Of a DNA stretch of 64,000 nucleotides, positions 1 through 8,001 are shown piece by piece. The stretch lies in assembly GCF_000420945.1 (NCBI RefSeq), contig NZ_ATVX01000014.1, positions 1-64,000 of the forward strand, in the 5' to 3' direction. How positions within the stretch are numbered: position 1 is the stretch's first letter; every line of letters begins with the position of its first letter. The position numbers and the translations under genes are program-made. A model generated the notes under the pieces. It did no database searches, was not told where the DNA came from, and saw only the letters and a program-made list of their open reading frames with translations. The stretch comes from Butyrivibrio sp. VCB2006. GTDB lineage: Bacteria > Bacillota > Clostridia > Lachnospirales > Lachnospiraceae.

Positions 1-9
1 ACAAAGTAA

Positions 10-40
10 AAAGGTGATCACTGTTTATGTGACCACCTTT
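10..40 (-). terminator. Terminator of the isomerase gene
   Basis: A 12-bp stem (AAAGGTGATCAC against GTGACCACCTTT, one G-U pair when read on the minus strand) with a 7-nt loop is followed on the minus strand by a T-rich tract. It lies about 100 nt beyond the stop codon of the leftward isomerase gene and fits an intrinsic terminator closing that transcript. Confidence 0.75.
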
Positions 41-137
41 TCGTTTGATGTTATTTTGTTTGTTTTGCCTGTCTACTTGACAGACCCCAGATCAAAATGA
101 TGATCTCGTATCCTCATTTTTATTTGAACTTAATTCT

Positions 138-1616
138 TTATGCAAATGGGTTCTCTGTAGGGTATGGAAGAGATGCAGGCTGGTTGTAACCAATAACCTC
201 TGCTCCGGCATACTTAAATACTTCGTAAAGAGCCTTTCCGAAGTGACCAAATGCAACTGCTCCGTGGTGAGGGAAGTTATGCTGGATGAGAATGTGTCTG
301 TAGAATCTTCCCATCTCAGGAATAGCGAATACACCGATACCACCGAAGGACTGTGTAGCAACAGGAAGAACTTCACCCTGTGCAACATAAGCCTTAAGAT
401 GATTGTCAGATGTGCTCTGAAGTCTGAAGAATGTGATATCACCAGGAATGATATCTCCCTCAAGTGTTCCCTGTGTAACTTCCTCAGGAAGGTTTCTAGC
501 CATAATTCTCTGGAACTTCATCTCGCAGCTTGAAAGCTTGCTTGTGCATGTGTTTCCGCAGTGGAAGCCCATGAATGTATCTGTGTGCTTGTAGTCGAAC
601 TTGCCCTTAATGGACTGCTCGTACATATCAGCAGGAACAGAGTTGTTGATATCAAGAAGTGTAACAGCGTCATCAGATATGCATGTTCCGATGAACTCAC
701 TGATTGCACCGTATATATCTACTTCGCAAGATACAGGAATTCCTCTTCCTGTAAGTCTTGAGTTAACATAGCAAGGAACGAATCCGAACTGTGTCTGGAA
801 TGCAGGCCAGCACTTACCAGCGATAGCAACATACTTCTTGCCACCTCTGTGTCCCTCGATCCAGTCAAGAAGTGTAAGCTCGTACTGAGCAAGCTTCTCA
901 AGGATTTCAGGTTTCTTGTTACCAGCGCCAAGATCCTTCTCCATATCAGCCTTAATCTCTGCGATTCTAGGATCACCAGCATGCTTGTTGAATGACTCGA
1001 AAAGATCAAGCTCTGAGTTCTCTTCGATCTCAGCACCAAGGTTGTAGATCTGCTGGATAGGAGCGTTACAAGCAAGGAAGTTCATAGGACGAGGTCCGAA
1101 TGAAATAACCTTAAGGTTAGCAAGTCCATCAAGAGCTCTTGCGATAGGAACGAACTCGTTGATCATCTTAGCGCACTCTTCAGCTGTTCCTACAGGATAC
1201 TCAGGAATATAAGCCTTTACTCCGCGAAGGTGGAGGTTGTAGCTTGCGTTAAGCATACCGCAGTAAGCATCTCCTCTGCCATCGATAAGGTCGCCCTGTG
1301 ACTCCTCAGCAGCTGCGCAGAACATTACAGGTCCATCGAACTTCTGAGCAAGAAGTGTCTCAGAAATTTCAGGTCCAAAGTTTCCAAGGTATACGCAAAG
1401 AGCGTTACATCCAGCCTTCTTAACATCCTCAAGAGCCTCAAGTGTCTGAGTCTCGCTCTCGATGATACATACAGGGCACTCATAAACGTCCTTGTCGTTG
1501 TAGTTCTTCTTATAAGCCTCAACTAAAGCTTTTCTTCTGTTGACAGCAAGTGATGCTGGGAAGCAGTCACGGCTTACTGCAACAAGTCCAATTTTAACTT
1601 CTGGAATGTTAATCAT
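138..1616 (-). CDS. L-fucose/L-arabinose isomerase-family protein
   Basis: This is a cytoplasmic aldose-ketose isomerase-like protein of about 492 aa with the FucI/AraA fold. Glu298 (in SCEVD) and Asp322 (in LLDINN) are 24 residues apart, the spacing of the two Mn2+-binding carboxylates in E. coli FucI, and His-rich segments near the C terminus (FPHHG) fit the active site. I moved the start from an upstream in-frame codon to the ATG of MINIPEV, because AAGGGG lies just 5' of it. A gap of about 270 bp separates it from the upstream GH3 gene, so it may have its own promoter. The true sugar is unknown. In this xylan locus it could act on L-fucose, L- or D-arabinose, or a xylose-related sugar. 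No xylA is present in the window, although xylulokinase is. Family assignment is firm; substrate is not. Confidence 0.8.
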   Translation of the reverse strand: MINIPEVKIGLVAVSRDCFPASLAVNRRKALVEAYKKNYNDKDVYECPVCIIESETQTLEALEDVKKAGCNALCVYLGNFGPEISETLLAQKFDGPVMFCAAAEESQGDLIDGRGDAYCGMLNASYNLHLRGVKAYIPEYPVGTAEECAKMINEFVPIARALDGLANLKVISFGPRPMNFLACNAPIQQIYNLGAEIEENSELDLFESFNKHAGDPRIAEIKADMEKDLGAGNKKPEILEKLAQYELTLLDWIEGHRGGKKYVAIAGKCWPAFQTQFGFVPCYVNSRLTGRGIPVSCEVDIYGAISEFIGTCISDDAVTLLDINNSVPADMYEQSIKGKFDYKHTDTFMGFHCGNTCTSKLSSCEMKFQRIMARNLPEEVTQGTLEGDIIPGDITFFRLQSTSDNHLKAYVAQGEVLPVATQSFGGIGVFAIPEMGRFYRHILIQHNFPHHGAVAFGHFGKALYEVFKYAGAEVIGYNQPASLPYPTENPFA

Positions 1617-1883
1617 AAAAATCCCCTTTCTGCGCATGTGCGCATTAAAACTTTTCCTTATCCCAAGAGCTCTTTGCTCTCATCGATCTTTTTCTGAGTT
1701 TAGCCAAACTCATTTATCAAAAAAGTACAACTTATTACTTGTATTCTTTTTGACGTAAATAATTATCATCCATAGCCAGCCAAAATACAAGCAAGCAAAA
1801 CGTAGAAAAATGGTCTGTAAAATTATTCAATTTGCTTGTAAGTTGTATTGATTGTTTAGCAAAACAAGTACATGTTTATTTTA

Positions 1884-4007
1884 TCAAAGTGTAACATCAA
1901 CAGATACGCACTTGTGACCTGTTAATTCCTCAGATCTAGCATCAGGCTGCTGAGTTCCTGCAAAGATAGTGAAGTTCTTGCCGAAGATATCTCTTACTCC
2001 ATCTTCATTAACAGAAGTGAAAGCTCTTGCATCAAGTACAACCTTAACCTCAGCCTTGCTGCCTGCAGGTACATTTACTCTCTTGAAGCCGCAAAGACTT
2101 GGATGAAGAGTTGCAAACTCGCTGTCCTTATCCTTGATGTAAACCTGTACAACTTCGTCGGTATCAACCTTTCCTTCATTGACAACAGTCACTGTAAGCT
2201 CAGCGCCCTTAAGCTTCTTGTCATCTCCATAAACAAGAGTAAACTCAGGATTCTCTGCTACATGGCAGTCACCGTATGTAAGTCCGTATCCAAATGGATA
2301 AAGAGGTGTTCCGGTAAAGTACTTGTAAGTCCTGTTCTTCATTGAATAGTCCTTGAAGTCAGGAAGATCATCAGCTGACTTGTAGAAGGTTACAGGGAGC
2401 TTTCCTGAAGGCGATACATCACCAAAGAGGATATCTGCCACATCAGCACCACCTCTAGCTCCAGGATAGAATGCCTGAAGAACAGCATTTGCCTCGTCCT
2501 GAGCCTTGGAAAGATCTATAGCACTTCCGGCCATATCAATAACAATAGTAGGCTTCTTGCAATCAAGTACAGCATTGAGGAGCTGTCTCTGAGAAAGAGG
2601 AAGATTAAGATTGATCTTATCTCCTGACGCAAACTGGTTACCTGCATCACCCTCTTCACCCTCAAGGTTCTCATCAAGACCAACTACTACAACCACTACA
2701 TCAGAATGATCAGCAACAGCCTGAGCCTCTGAAAGTCTGTCAGGAAGGTTAGGATCAGCAAGGTTACTGATGTTATTCTTGAAGATATCGCAGCCCTCTG
2801 AATAGAGAACGCGTACGTCTTCACCAACCTTATCCTGAATTCCCTCAAGAACAGTTATGTATCTTGAAGCAGTTCCATGGTAATTACCGATAAGTGAAAG
2901 TCTTGAGTTGGCATTTGGTCCAACTACACCGATTGTCTTAATTTTGTCTTTGTTAAGAGGAAGAAGTCCATCGTTCTTGAGAAGAACTACTGACTCTCTT
3001 GCAGCTCTCTTAGCAACAGCAAGGTGCTCCTTGCATTCAACCTTCTCATAAGGAATCTCGTCAAACTCAGTCTTGTCAAACATTCCAAGAAGATATCTTG
3101 TAGTAAAGAGTCTTACACAAGACTCTGTAAGAAGTTTCTCATCAATAAGTCCCGCTCTGACACCGTTCATAATAGACTGATATGTACATCCACAGTTAAG
3201 ATCGCATCCCATCTCAAGAGCAAGCTTAGCTGACTCCTCAGGACTTGATGTAACCTTGTGATTCTCATGGAAATCCTTGATAGCCCAGCAGTCAGAAACA
3301 AAATGTCCCTTAAAGCCCCACTTGCCGCGAAGTGTATCAACCATAAGTGGCTTGTTAGCACAGCATGGTTCGCCGTTTGTTCTGTTGTAAGCACCCATAA
3401 CAGCCTCAACATCTGCCTCTGTTACAAGAGCCTCAAATGCAGGAAGATATGTTTCCTCAAGATCCTTCTTGGAAGCCTTGGCATCAAAGAAGTGTCTCTC
3501 TCCCTCAGGGCCTGAATGAACAGCAAAATGCTTGGCACAAGCTGCTGCCTTCATGTATTCGCCATCGCCCTGTACTCCCTTTACAAAAGGAACTGCCAGA
3601 CGGCTTGTAAGGAATGGATCCTCACCATAGGTCTCATGTCCTCTTCCCCAACGTGGGTCACGGAAAATATTTACGTTAGGAGCCCAGAATGTCAGGCCCT
3701 TATAGATATCTCTGTCCTCTCTCTTGGCCTGCTCGTTGTATTTAGCACGGCCTTCCTCAGCGATTATCTCGCCCACTTCACCCATAAGCTCTTCGTCAAA
3801 GGCTGCAGCCAGACCAATTGCCTGTGGGAACATAGTAGCTGTGCCGGCTCTGGCAACACCGTGAAGTGCCTCATTCCACCAGTTGTAAGCAGGAATTCCC
3901 AGTCTGTCGATGGCAGGAGCATCATAACGAAGCTGAGATGCCTTCTCTTCTACAGTCATCTTGCCTACAAGCTCAATCGCACGCTTTTTTGCCTCTTCTC
4001 TGTTCAT
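1884..4007 (-). CDS. GH3 beta-xylosidase-type glycosidase
   Basis: This 707-aa protein has standard GH3 order: an N-terminal TIM barrel, then an alpha/beta sandwich, then a C-terminal fibronectin-III-like domain. The catalytic nucleophile should be Asp239 in FVSDCWAI. SDC in place of the glucosidase-type SDW, together with the NWWNEALHG and KHF motifs, resembles the beta-xylosidase branch. There is no signal peptide, so it acts in the cytoplasm, presumably trimming xylose from imported xylo-oligosaccharides after glucuronic acid removal. The start is preceded by GAAGGGA. It lies downstream of the binding-protein gene, beyond a strong hairpin with a T-run, so it probably receives read-through or its own transcript. 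Alpha-L-arabinofuranosidase side activity is possible and cannot be judged from sequence. Confidence 0.9.
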   Translation of the reverse strand: MNREEAKKRAIELVGKMTVEEKASQLRYDAPAIDRLGIPAYNWWNEALHGVARAGTATMFPQAIGLAAAFDEELMGEVGEIIAEEGRAKYNEQAKREDRDIYKGLTFWAPNVNIFRDPRWGRGHETYGEDPFLTSRLAVPFVKGVQGDGEYMKAAACAKHFAVHSGPEGERHFFDAKASKKDLEETYLPAFEALVTEADVEAVMGAYNRTNGEPCCANKPLMVDTLRGKWGFKGHFVSDCWAIKDFHENHKVTSSPEESAKLALEMGCDLNCGCTYQSIMNGVRAGLIDEKLLTESCVRLFTTRYLLGMFDKTEFDEIPYEKVECKEHLAVAKRAARESVVLLKNDGLLPLNKDKIKTIGVVGPNANSRLSLIGNYHGTASRYITVLEGIQDKVGEDVRVLYSEGCDIFKNNISNLADPNLPDRLSEAQAVADHSDVVVVVVGLDENLEGEEGDAGNQFASGDKINLNLPLSQRQLLNAVLDCKKPTIVIDMAGSAIDLSKAQDEANAVLQAFYPGARGGADVADILFGDVSPSGKLPVTFYKSADDLPDFKDYSMKNRTYKYFTGTPLYPFGYGLTYGDCHVAENPEFTLVYGDDKKLKGAELTVTVVNEGKVDTDEVVQVYIKDKDSEFATLHPSLCGFKRVNVPAGSKAEVKVVLDARAFTSVNEDGVRDIFGKNFTIFAGTQQPDARSEELTGHKCVSVDVTL

Positions 4008-4147
4008 AATTCTTCCCTTCTGTTATCTAATACGCAAAATATGTATCAATATCATATTATTTCAACGTTATGCATCTAATATTTTCACATATGAGGGAAT
4101 TCACTTCTTACCATATTTTGCCTTCATCATCTTAATACTTGCGAAAA

Positions 4148-4178
4148 AGGGCACAGCCCCCTATTGGAGCTGCGCCCT
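4148..4178 (-). terminator. Terminator downstream of the binding-protein gene
   Basis: Read on the minus strand, AGGGCGCAGCTCC pairs with GGGGGCTGTGCCCT around a short AATA loop and is followed by TTTTTCG. It sits between the solute-binding protein gene and the GH3 gene. It should end most of the transcripts coming from the transporter, leaving partial read-through into GH3. Confidence 0.8.
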
Positions 4179-4213
4179 GCATAATTTCTTTATTTATTTC
4201 TCTTTAATTTTGA

Positions 4214-5935
4214 TTATGGGAGCATATCAGCATCGCCGAAATACTCTGCCCACTTCTCTGTTCTCTCGTCGATGATAGCCTGTCCACCAGCTGAAAGGTA
4301 ATCTGCAAGGAAGCTATCCCATGTTGACTCGAAGTCAGCCTCAGAAGCAACTACTGCGTTGTCATAGACCTGATCTCTCTTAGATGAAAGAGTATCACCA
4401 ACACCTGCTTCTGCTGTTACTTCACCAACGTTAACGTTCTTTGGCTCAAGACCATCTGCCATAGCAATCTTGTTAGCCTGATCTACAAGTTCAGGATCTG
4501 CTTCAGCATAACCATATGCCAGGGAAAGAGCTGCGAGCTTCTCATCACCAAAGTATGTTCCGTTACATGTGATTGTGTAGTCGATGTTCTTACCAGAGTT
4601 CTGGATAGCATCGCCTGTAGCAGCAATGATCTGAATAGCACCGGAATCAAGGACTTCGTGTGTAACACCCTCATCACCAGCCTGGAGATACTTGATTGTC
4701 TCTGGCTTTGAAATGAAGTCAAGGTAAAGAAGTGATGCAAGAGGCTCTGTGTTTGTTGAAGGGAAGAAGAGCTTTCTGTCACCAGCTGAGCTGTAAAGCC
4801 ACTTAGAATACTTGTTAGCTGAGTTCTGGAAGCAATCTACAGGAACAAACTTAGCATCTTCGCCAACGTTTCTCTTAAGGTTAGCGTTGATTGAATCTTC
4901 ACCGTTTCTGAATACATAATCCCAGTTGTGCTGGAATGCACCAACATAACCAGCCTTGATCATGTCGTCTTCTGTTGTGTCTCCGCTTCCATAAAGAGCG
5001 AAATCTTTCCACATAAGACCATCGTTGTACCACTTGTTAAGAAGCTTTACAGCATCCTTAGTTGAAGCCTGTGTAACCATTCTGTCATCGAATCCGTTGA
5101 TGTAATACTCTTTGTCAGAGATGTTAGGATCCATGAAAGATGTGATAATGTTAGAAGCTCTCCAACCGATATCATAGCTTGTTGAGAAAGGAACCATCTT
5201 AGATGCATCTGATCCAAGAAGTGTGTCAGCATTGTCTCTGAATGCTACAAGCATATCTTCGAATTCCTGAGTTGTTGTAGGAGCTGCAAGTCCCAGCTTA
5301 TCAAGCCAGTCCTGACGAACGAATGTAACAATTCTCTGCTGCTCTGCTCTCTTTCCTTCAAGAGCCCATACTGTTCCGGTCTTAGGATCCTTGTCCCAAA
5401 GCATGTTTGTCTCGCCGAGCCATCCCCAAAGGTTTGGAAGCTCTGCCTTGTAAGTCTCGATCATCTCGCTTAGGTCGATTACACCACCCATCTGAGCGTA
5501 TGTAAGAACTGTAGGATATGAATATGTTACGCAGATATCAGGAGCCTCTCCTGCTGCAAGAAGGTTGTTAATATCATCAACCTCTGTCCATCTTGGAACC
5601 TTCTTGAAGGTAACTTCTACGTTGTGCTCCTCAAGCATTCCCTTCTTGATGTACTCTGTGTAGATGTTGTTCTCAGGATCTGATCCGCCATCATTTCCTC
5701 TGTCGTAGATTTCTACTGTGATCTTTCTTGTGTCAGCGAACTTACCATCTGTAAGCTCAGACGCTACTTCTGGTTCAGCAGCTGTCTCTGCAGGTGCTGC
5801 CTCTGTCTGTGTCTCCTGTGCAGGAGTATCACTTGATGCAGGCTGAGTCTCAGCGCCCCCGTTTGATGATCCGCAGGCTACTATTGAAAGAGCCATTGCA
5901 GATGCAAGAAACATGGATAATACCTTTTTCTTCAT
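4214..5935 (-). CDS. ABC transporter sugar-binding lipoprotein (LplA-like)
   Basis: This 573-aa extracellular solute-binding protein has a lipoprotein signal: basic MKKK start, hydrophobic stretch and lipobox SIVAC with lipidated Cys21. A Ser/Thr/Glu/Ala-rich linker (about 22-60) follows. Its size matches the large type-1 binding proteins that work with LplB/LplC permeases on oligosaccharides. The two permease genes are immediately upstream in the same direction, and the flanking glycosidases point to (methyl)glucuronoxylo-oligosaccharides as ligand, which is an inference from context. The start has a GGAGGT site. It is framed by a long stem-loop 5' and a terminator 3', an arrangement typical of binding-protein genes made in excess over their permeases. 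Confidence 0.92.
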   Translation of the reverse strand: MKKKVLSMFLASAMALSIVACGSSNGGAETQPASSDTPAQETQTEAAPAETAAEPEVASELTDGKFADTRKITVEIYDRGNDGGSDPENNIYTEYIKKGMLEEHNVEVTFKKVPRWTEVDDINNLLAAGEAPDICVTYSYPTVLTYAQMGGVIDLSEMIETYKAELPNLWGWLGETNMLWDKDPKTGTVWALEGKRAEQQRIVTFVRQDWLDKLGLAAPTTTQEFEDMLVAFRDNADTLLGSDASKMVPFSTSYDIGWRASNIITSFMDPNISDKEYYINGFDDRMVTQASTKDAVKLLNKWYNDGLMWKDFALYGSGDTTEDDMIKAGYVGAFQHNWDYVFRNGEDSINANLKRNVGEDAKFVPVDCFQNSANKYSKWLYSSAGDRKLFFPSTNTEPLASLLYLDFISKPETIKYLQAGDEGVTHEVLDSGAIQIIAATGDAIQNSGKNIDYTITCNGTYFGDEKLAALSLAYGYAEADPELVDQANKIAMADGLEPKNVNVGEVTAEAGVGDTLSSKRDQVYDNAVVASEADFESTWDSFLADYLSAGGQAIIDERTEKWAEYFGDADMLP

Positions 5936-6023
5936 AACTATACCTCCGTTTTATAAATAATTATCCCACTACTGGGTTGGTACCATATATATCATCTCCC
6001 ACAATACCTGCATCGTCTCTCAT

Positions 6024-6079
6024 AGTTCTATACATTCCGATAAGCCAAAACAATGGTTTTGTCTTATCTCCATAGAACT
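6024..6079 (-). promoter_or_regulatory. Long stem-loop between permease and binding-protein genes
   Basis: AGTTCTAT pairs with ATAGAACT as the outer stem, GATAAG with CTTATC as the middle stem, and AAAAC with GTTTT as the inner stem. There is no T-run on the minus strand. A second small stem (AGTGATT/AATCACT) overlaps the permease stop codon at about 6147-6163. Such intercistronic structures often act as mRNA processing or stabilising elements that raise binding-protein levels; that role is inferred here. Confidence 0.6.
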
Positions 6080-6157
6080 AAAATCGTTCCTTATGCATGT
6101 ACTTGTGGTCGATTCCTTCTCTTATCACCACACTATTAGTCGGTTAGTGATTCAGAA

Positions 6158-7030
6158 TCACTCTTTGACCGCTCCGAGAGTTACTCCGTGGATGAAGTAC
6201 TTCTGAAGGAACGGATAGATGCACAGGATCGGCACTGTTGAGAACATAACGATCGCTGCCTTAAGGGAAGCTGAAAGTCCCGGAGCAGAGAAGCCTTCCT
6301 GTGTAGCTACTTCTACCTGGTTAATGTTATTAATGATGTTGTACAAAAGAAGCTGCAGTGTATAGAACTTATCATCTCTCATGTACATCAGGGCATCTGA
6401 ATATCCATTCCATCTGCCTACCGCATAGAAAAGAGCCAGAGTTGCCATAACAGGCTTGGATAGCGGCAGATAGATAAGAACCAGTATCTTAAAGAATGTA
6501 GCACCGTCAATCTCAGCAGATTCCCTCAAACTATCAGGAATGCCATAGAAAAAGCTTCTCATGATGATCATGTTGTAAACACTCATTACACCCGGAATGA
6601 TAAGTACCAGCGGGTTACTGAGAAGATGAAGCCTTTGCATCAGCAAATAGTTTGGTATGGTTCCTGCGTTGAAGAACATTGTAATTGTGATAAACACGTT
6701 TATTGCATGTCTTCCCTTGAGGTTCTCAAATATAAGAGGGAATGCGCAAAGTGTTGTCATTGTAAGAGACAGGATTGTGCAAACCGCTGTCAGAAATACT
6801 GTCCACACAAAAGCTCTTATATACTTAGGATCCTTAAGTACTGTTGTATAAGCATTAAAGTTAAGACCCTTTGGAAGGATATAAACCTGGTTTCTTACAA
6901 GATAATCTGTTCCACTAAGTGACTTGGCAAGCAGGTTTAACATTGGGATAATACACATTGCGCTTACAATCAGACATACGATTACAAACACAACATCCCA
7001 GGCTTTATCAGCATTAGATTTGATTTTCAT
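6158..7030 (-). CDS. Carbohydrate ABC permease, LplC/YtcP-like
   Basis: This 290-aa integral membrane protein has about six transmembrane helices. An N-terminal helix near residues 12-34 is followed by the conserved cytoplasmic loop containing ESAEIDGA (about 166-173), the EAA motif that docks on the ATPase. It pairs with the preceding permease gene (15-nt gap) to form the channel for the binding protein encoded next. The start has AAGGGGG. No ATPase gene is present, so a shared MsmK/UgpC-type ATPase encoded elsewhere probably powers it, as is common for this transporter class. Confidence 0.9.
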   Translation of the reverse strand: MKIKSNADKAWDVVFVIVCLIVSAMCIIPMLNLLAKSLSGTDYLVRNQVYILPKGLNFNAYTTVLKDPKYIRAFVWTVFLTAVCTILSLTMTTLCAFPLIFENLKGRHAINVFITITMFFNAGTIPNYLLMQRLHLLSNPLVLIIPGVMSVYNMIIMRSFFYGIPDSLRESAEIDGATFFKILVLIYLPLSKPVMATLALFYAVGRWNGYSDALMYMRDDKFYTLQLLLYNIINNINQVEVATQEGFSAPGLSASLKAAIVMFSTVPILCIYPFLQKYFIHGVTLGAVKE

Positions 7031-7045
7031 AGCGTTTCTTCCCCC

Positions 7046-7987
7046 TTACCATATTCCTCTCTCGCCAAGCTTGCGGGAGATAAAGTTAGCCATCAGCAGG
7101 AAGAATACACCAACTACCGACTGGAAAAGGCCTACAGCAGTTGTCAAAGAGAACTGCAAGCCCTTAATACCTACTCGATATACGAATGTTGCGATAACGT
7201 CTGCAACTCTCATTACCAGGTTGTTCTGGAAAGCGAATGGTCTGTCGAATCCGCCGCCAAGAATATTACCAAGGCTCATGATAAGAAGTACTACGATGGT
7301 AGGCTTGATTCCCGGAAGTGTAATATGCCATATCTTACGGAATCTTCCGGCGCCGTCTACTGCAGCAGCTTCATATAACTCAGGGTTAATACCTGCTATG
7401 GCTGCCAGGTAGATGATTGATCCCCATCCAAAGTTCTGCCAGATACCAAAGCCAATATAGCTTCCAATCCAATGAGCTTCGTCATTCAAAAATGGTATTG
7501 CCTCTGCGCCCAGGTCCTTGATTACCATATTTACCAGACCATCGTTTGGAGCAAGAAGCTGAAGTGCCAAGCTGTAAATGATGACCCATGAAAGGAAATG
7601 TGGCATATAAGCTATGGTCTGAACAACCTTCTTGAAACGTACAAAGCAAAGTTCATTAAGAATAAGTGCGAAAATAATCGGTGCAGGGAATCCAAAGACA
7701 AGATCCAAGAGATTTAGTGTCAATGTATTCCTCAGTGCATACTTAAAGTCATTATTCTTAAATGCCTGAATGAAATACTCAAAGCCATGGTTCTTGGCAA
7801 GTGGGAGCTCCCACACGCTCTTTACCAGACTGTACTTTTTAAATGCGATCTGTACATAGATCATTGGTGCATACTTAAAGATAAGTAAGTAGGTCAAAGG
7901 CAGAAACAACATGGCATACAACTGCCAATATCTTTTCATGTAAACGCCAAAGCTGCCCTTTGACTTTTTCCCCGAATTCTTAGCCAT
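7046..7987 (-). CDS. Carbohydrate ABC permease, LplB-like
   Basis: This 313-aa permease has about six membrane helices and the EAA-loop motif YEAAAVDGAGRF (about 205-216), which contacts the ATP-binding subunit. The long first loop after helix 1 is typical of LplB/YteP-type subunits. It follows the GH115 gene by 14 nt and precedes the partner permease by 15 nt, so the three are translated from one message. An AGGAGG site precedes the ATG. The substrate is likely a decorated xylo-oligosaccharide, judged only from neighbours. Confidence 0.9.
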   Translation of the reverse strand: MAKNSGKKSKGSFGVYMKRYWQLYAMLFLPLTYLLIFKYAPMIYVQIAFKKYSLVKSVWELPLAKNHGFEYFIQAFKNNDFKYALRNTLTLNLLDLVFGFPAPIIFALILNELCFVRFKKVVQTIAYMPHFLSWVIIYSLALQLLAPNDGLVNMVIKDLGAEAIPFLNDEAHWIGSYIGFGIWQNFGWGSIIYLAAIAGINPELYEAAAVDGAGRFRKIWHITLPGIKPTIVVLLIMSLGNILGGGFDRPFAFQNNLVMRVADVIATFVYRVGIKGLQFSLTTAVGLFQSVVGVFFLLMANFISRKLGERGIW

Positions 7988-8001
7988 CTTTTCCTCCTAA
8001 A

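Noticed and set aside
3516..4079. Long plus-strand open frame opposite the GH3 start
   Set aside because: It is antisense to a clearly coding GH3 gene and its translation has no protein-like features or ribosome site.
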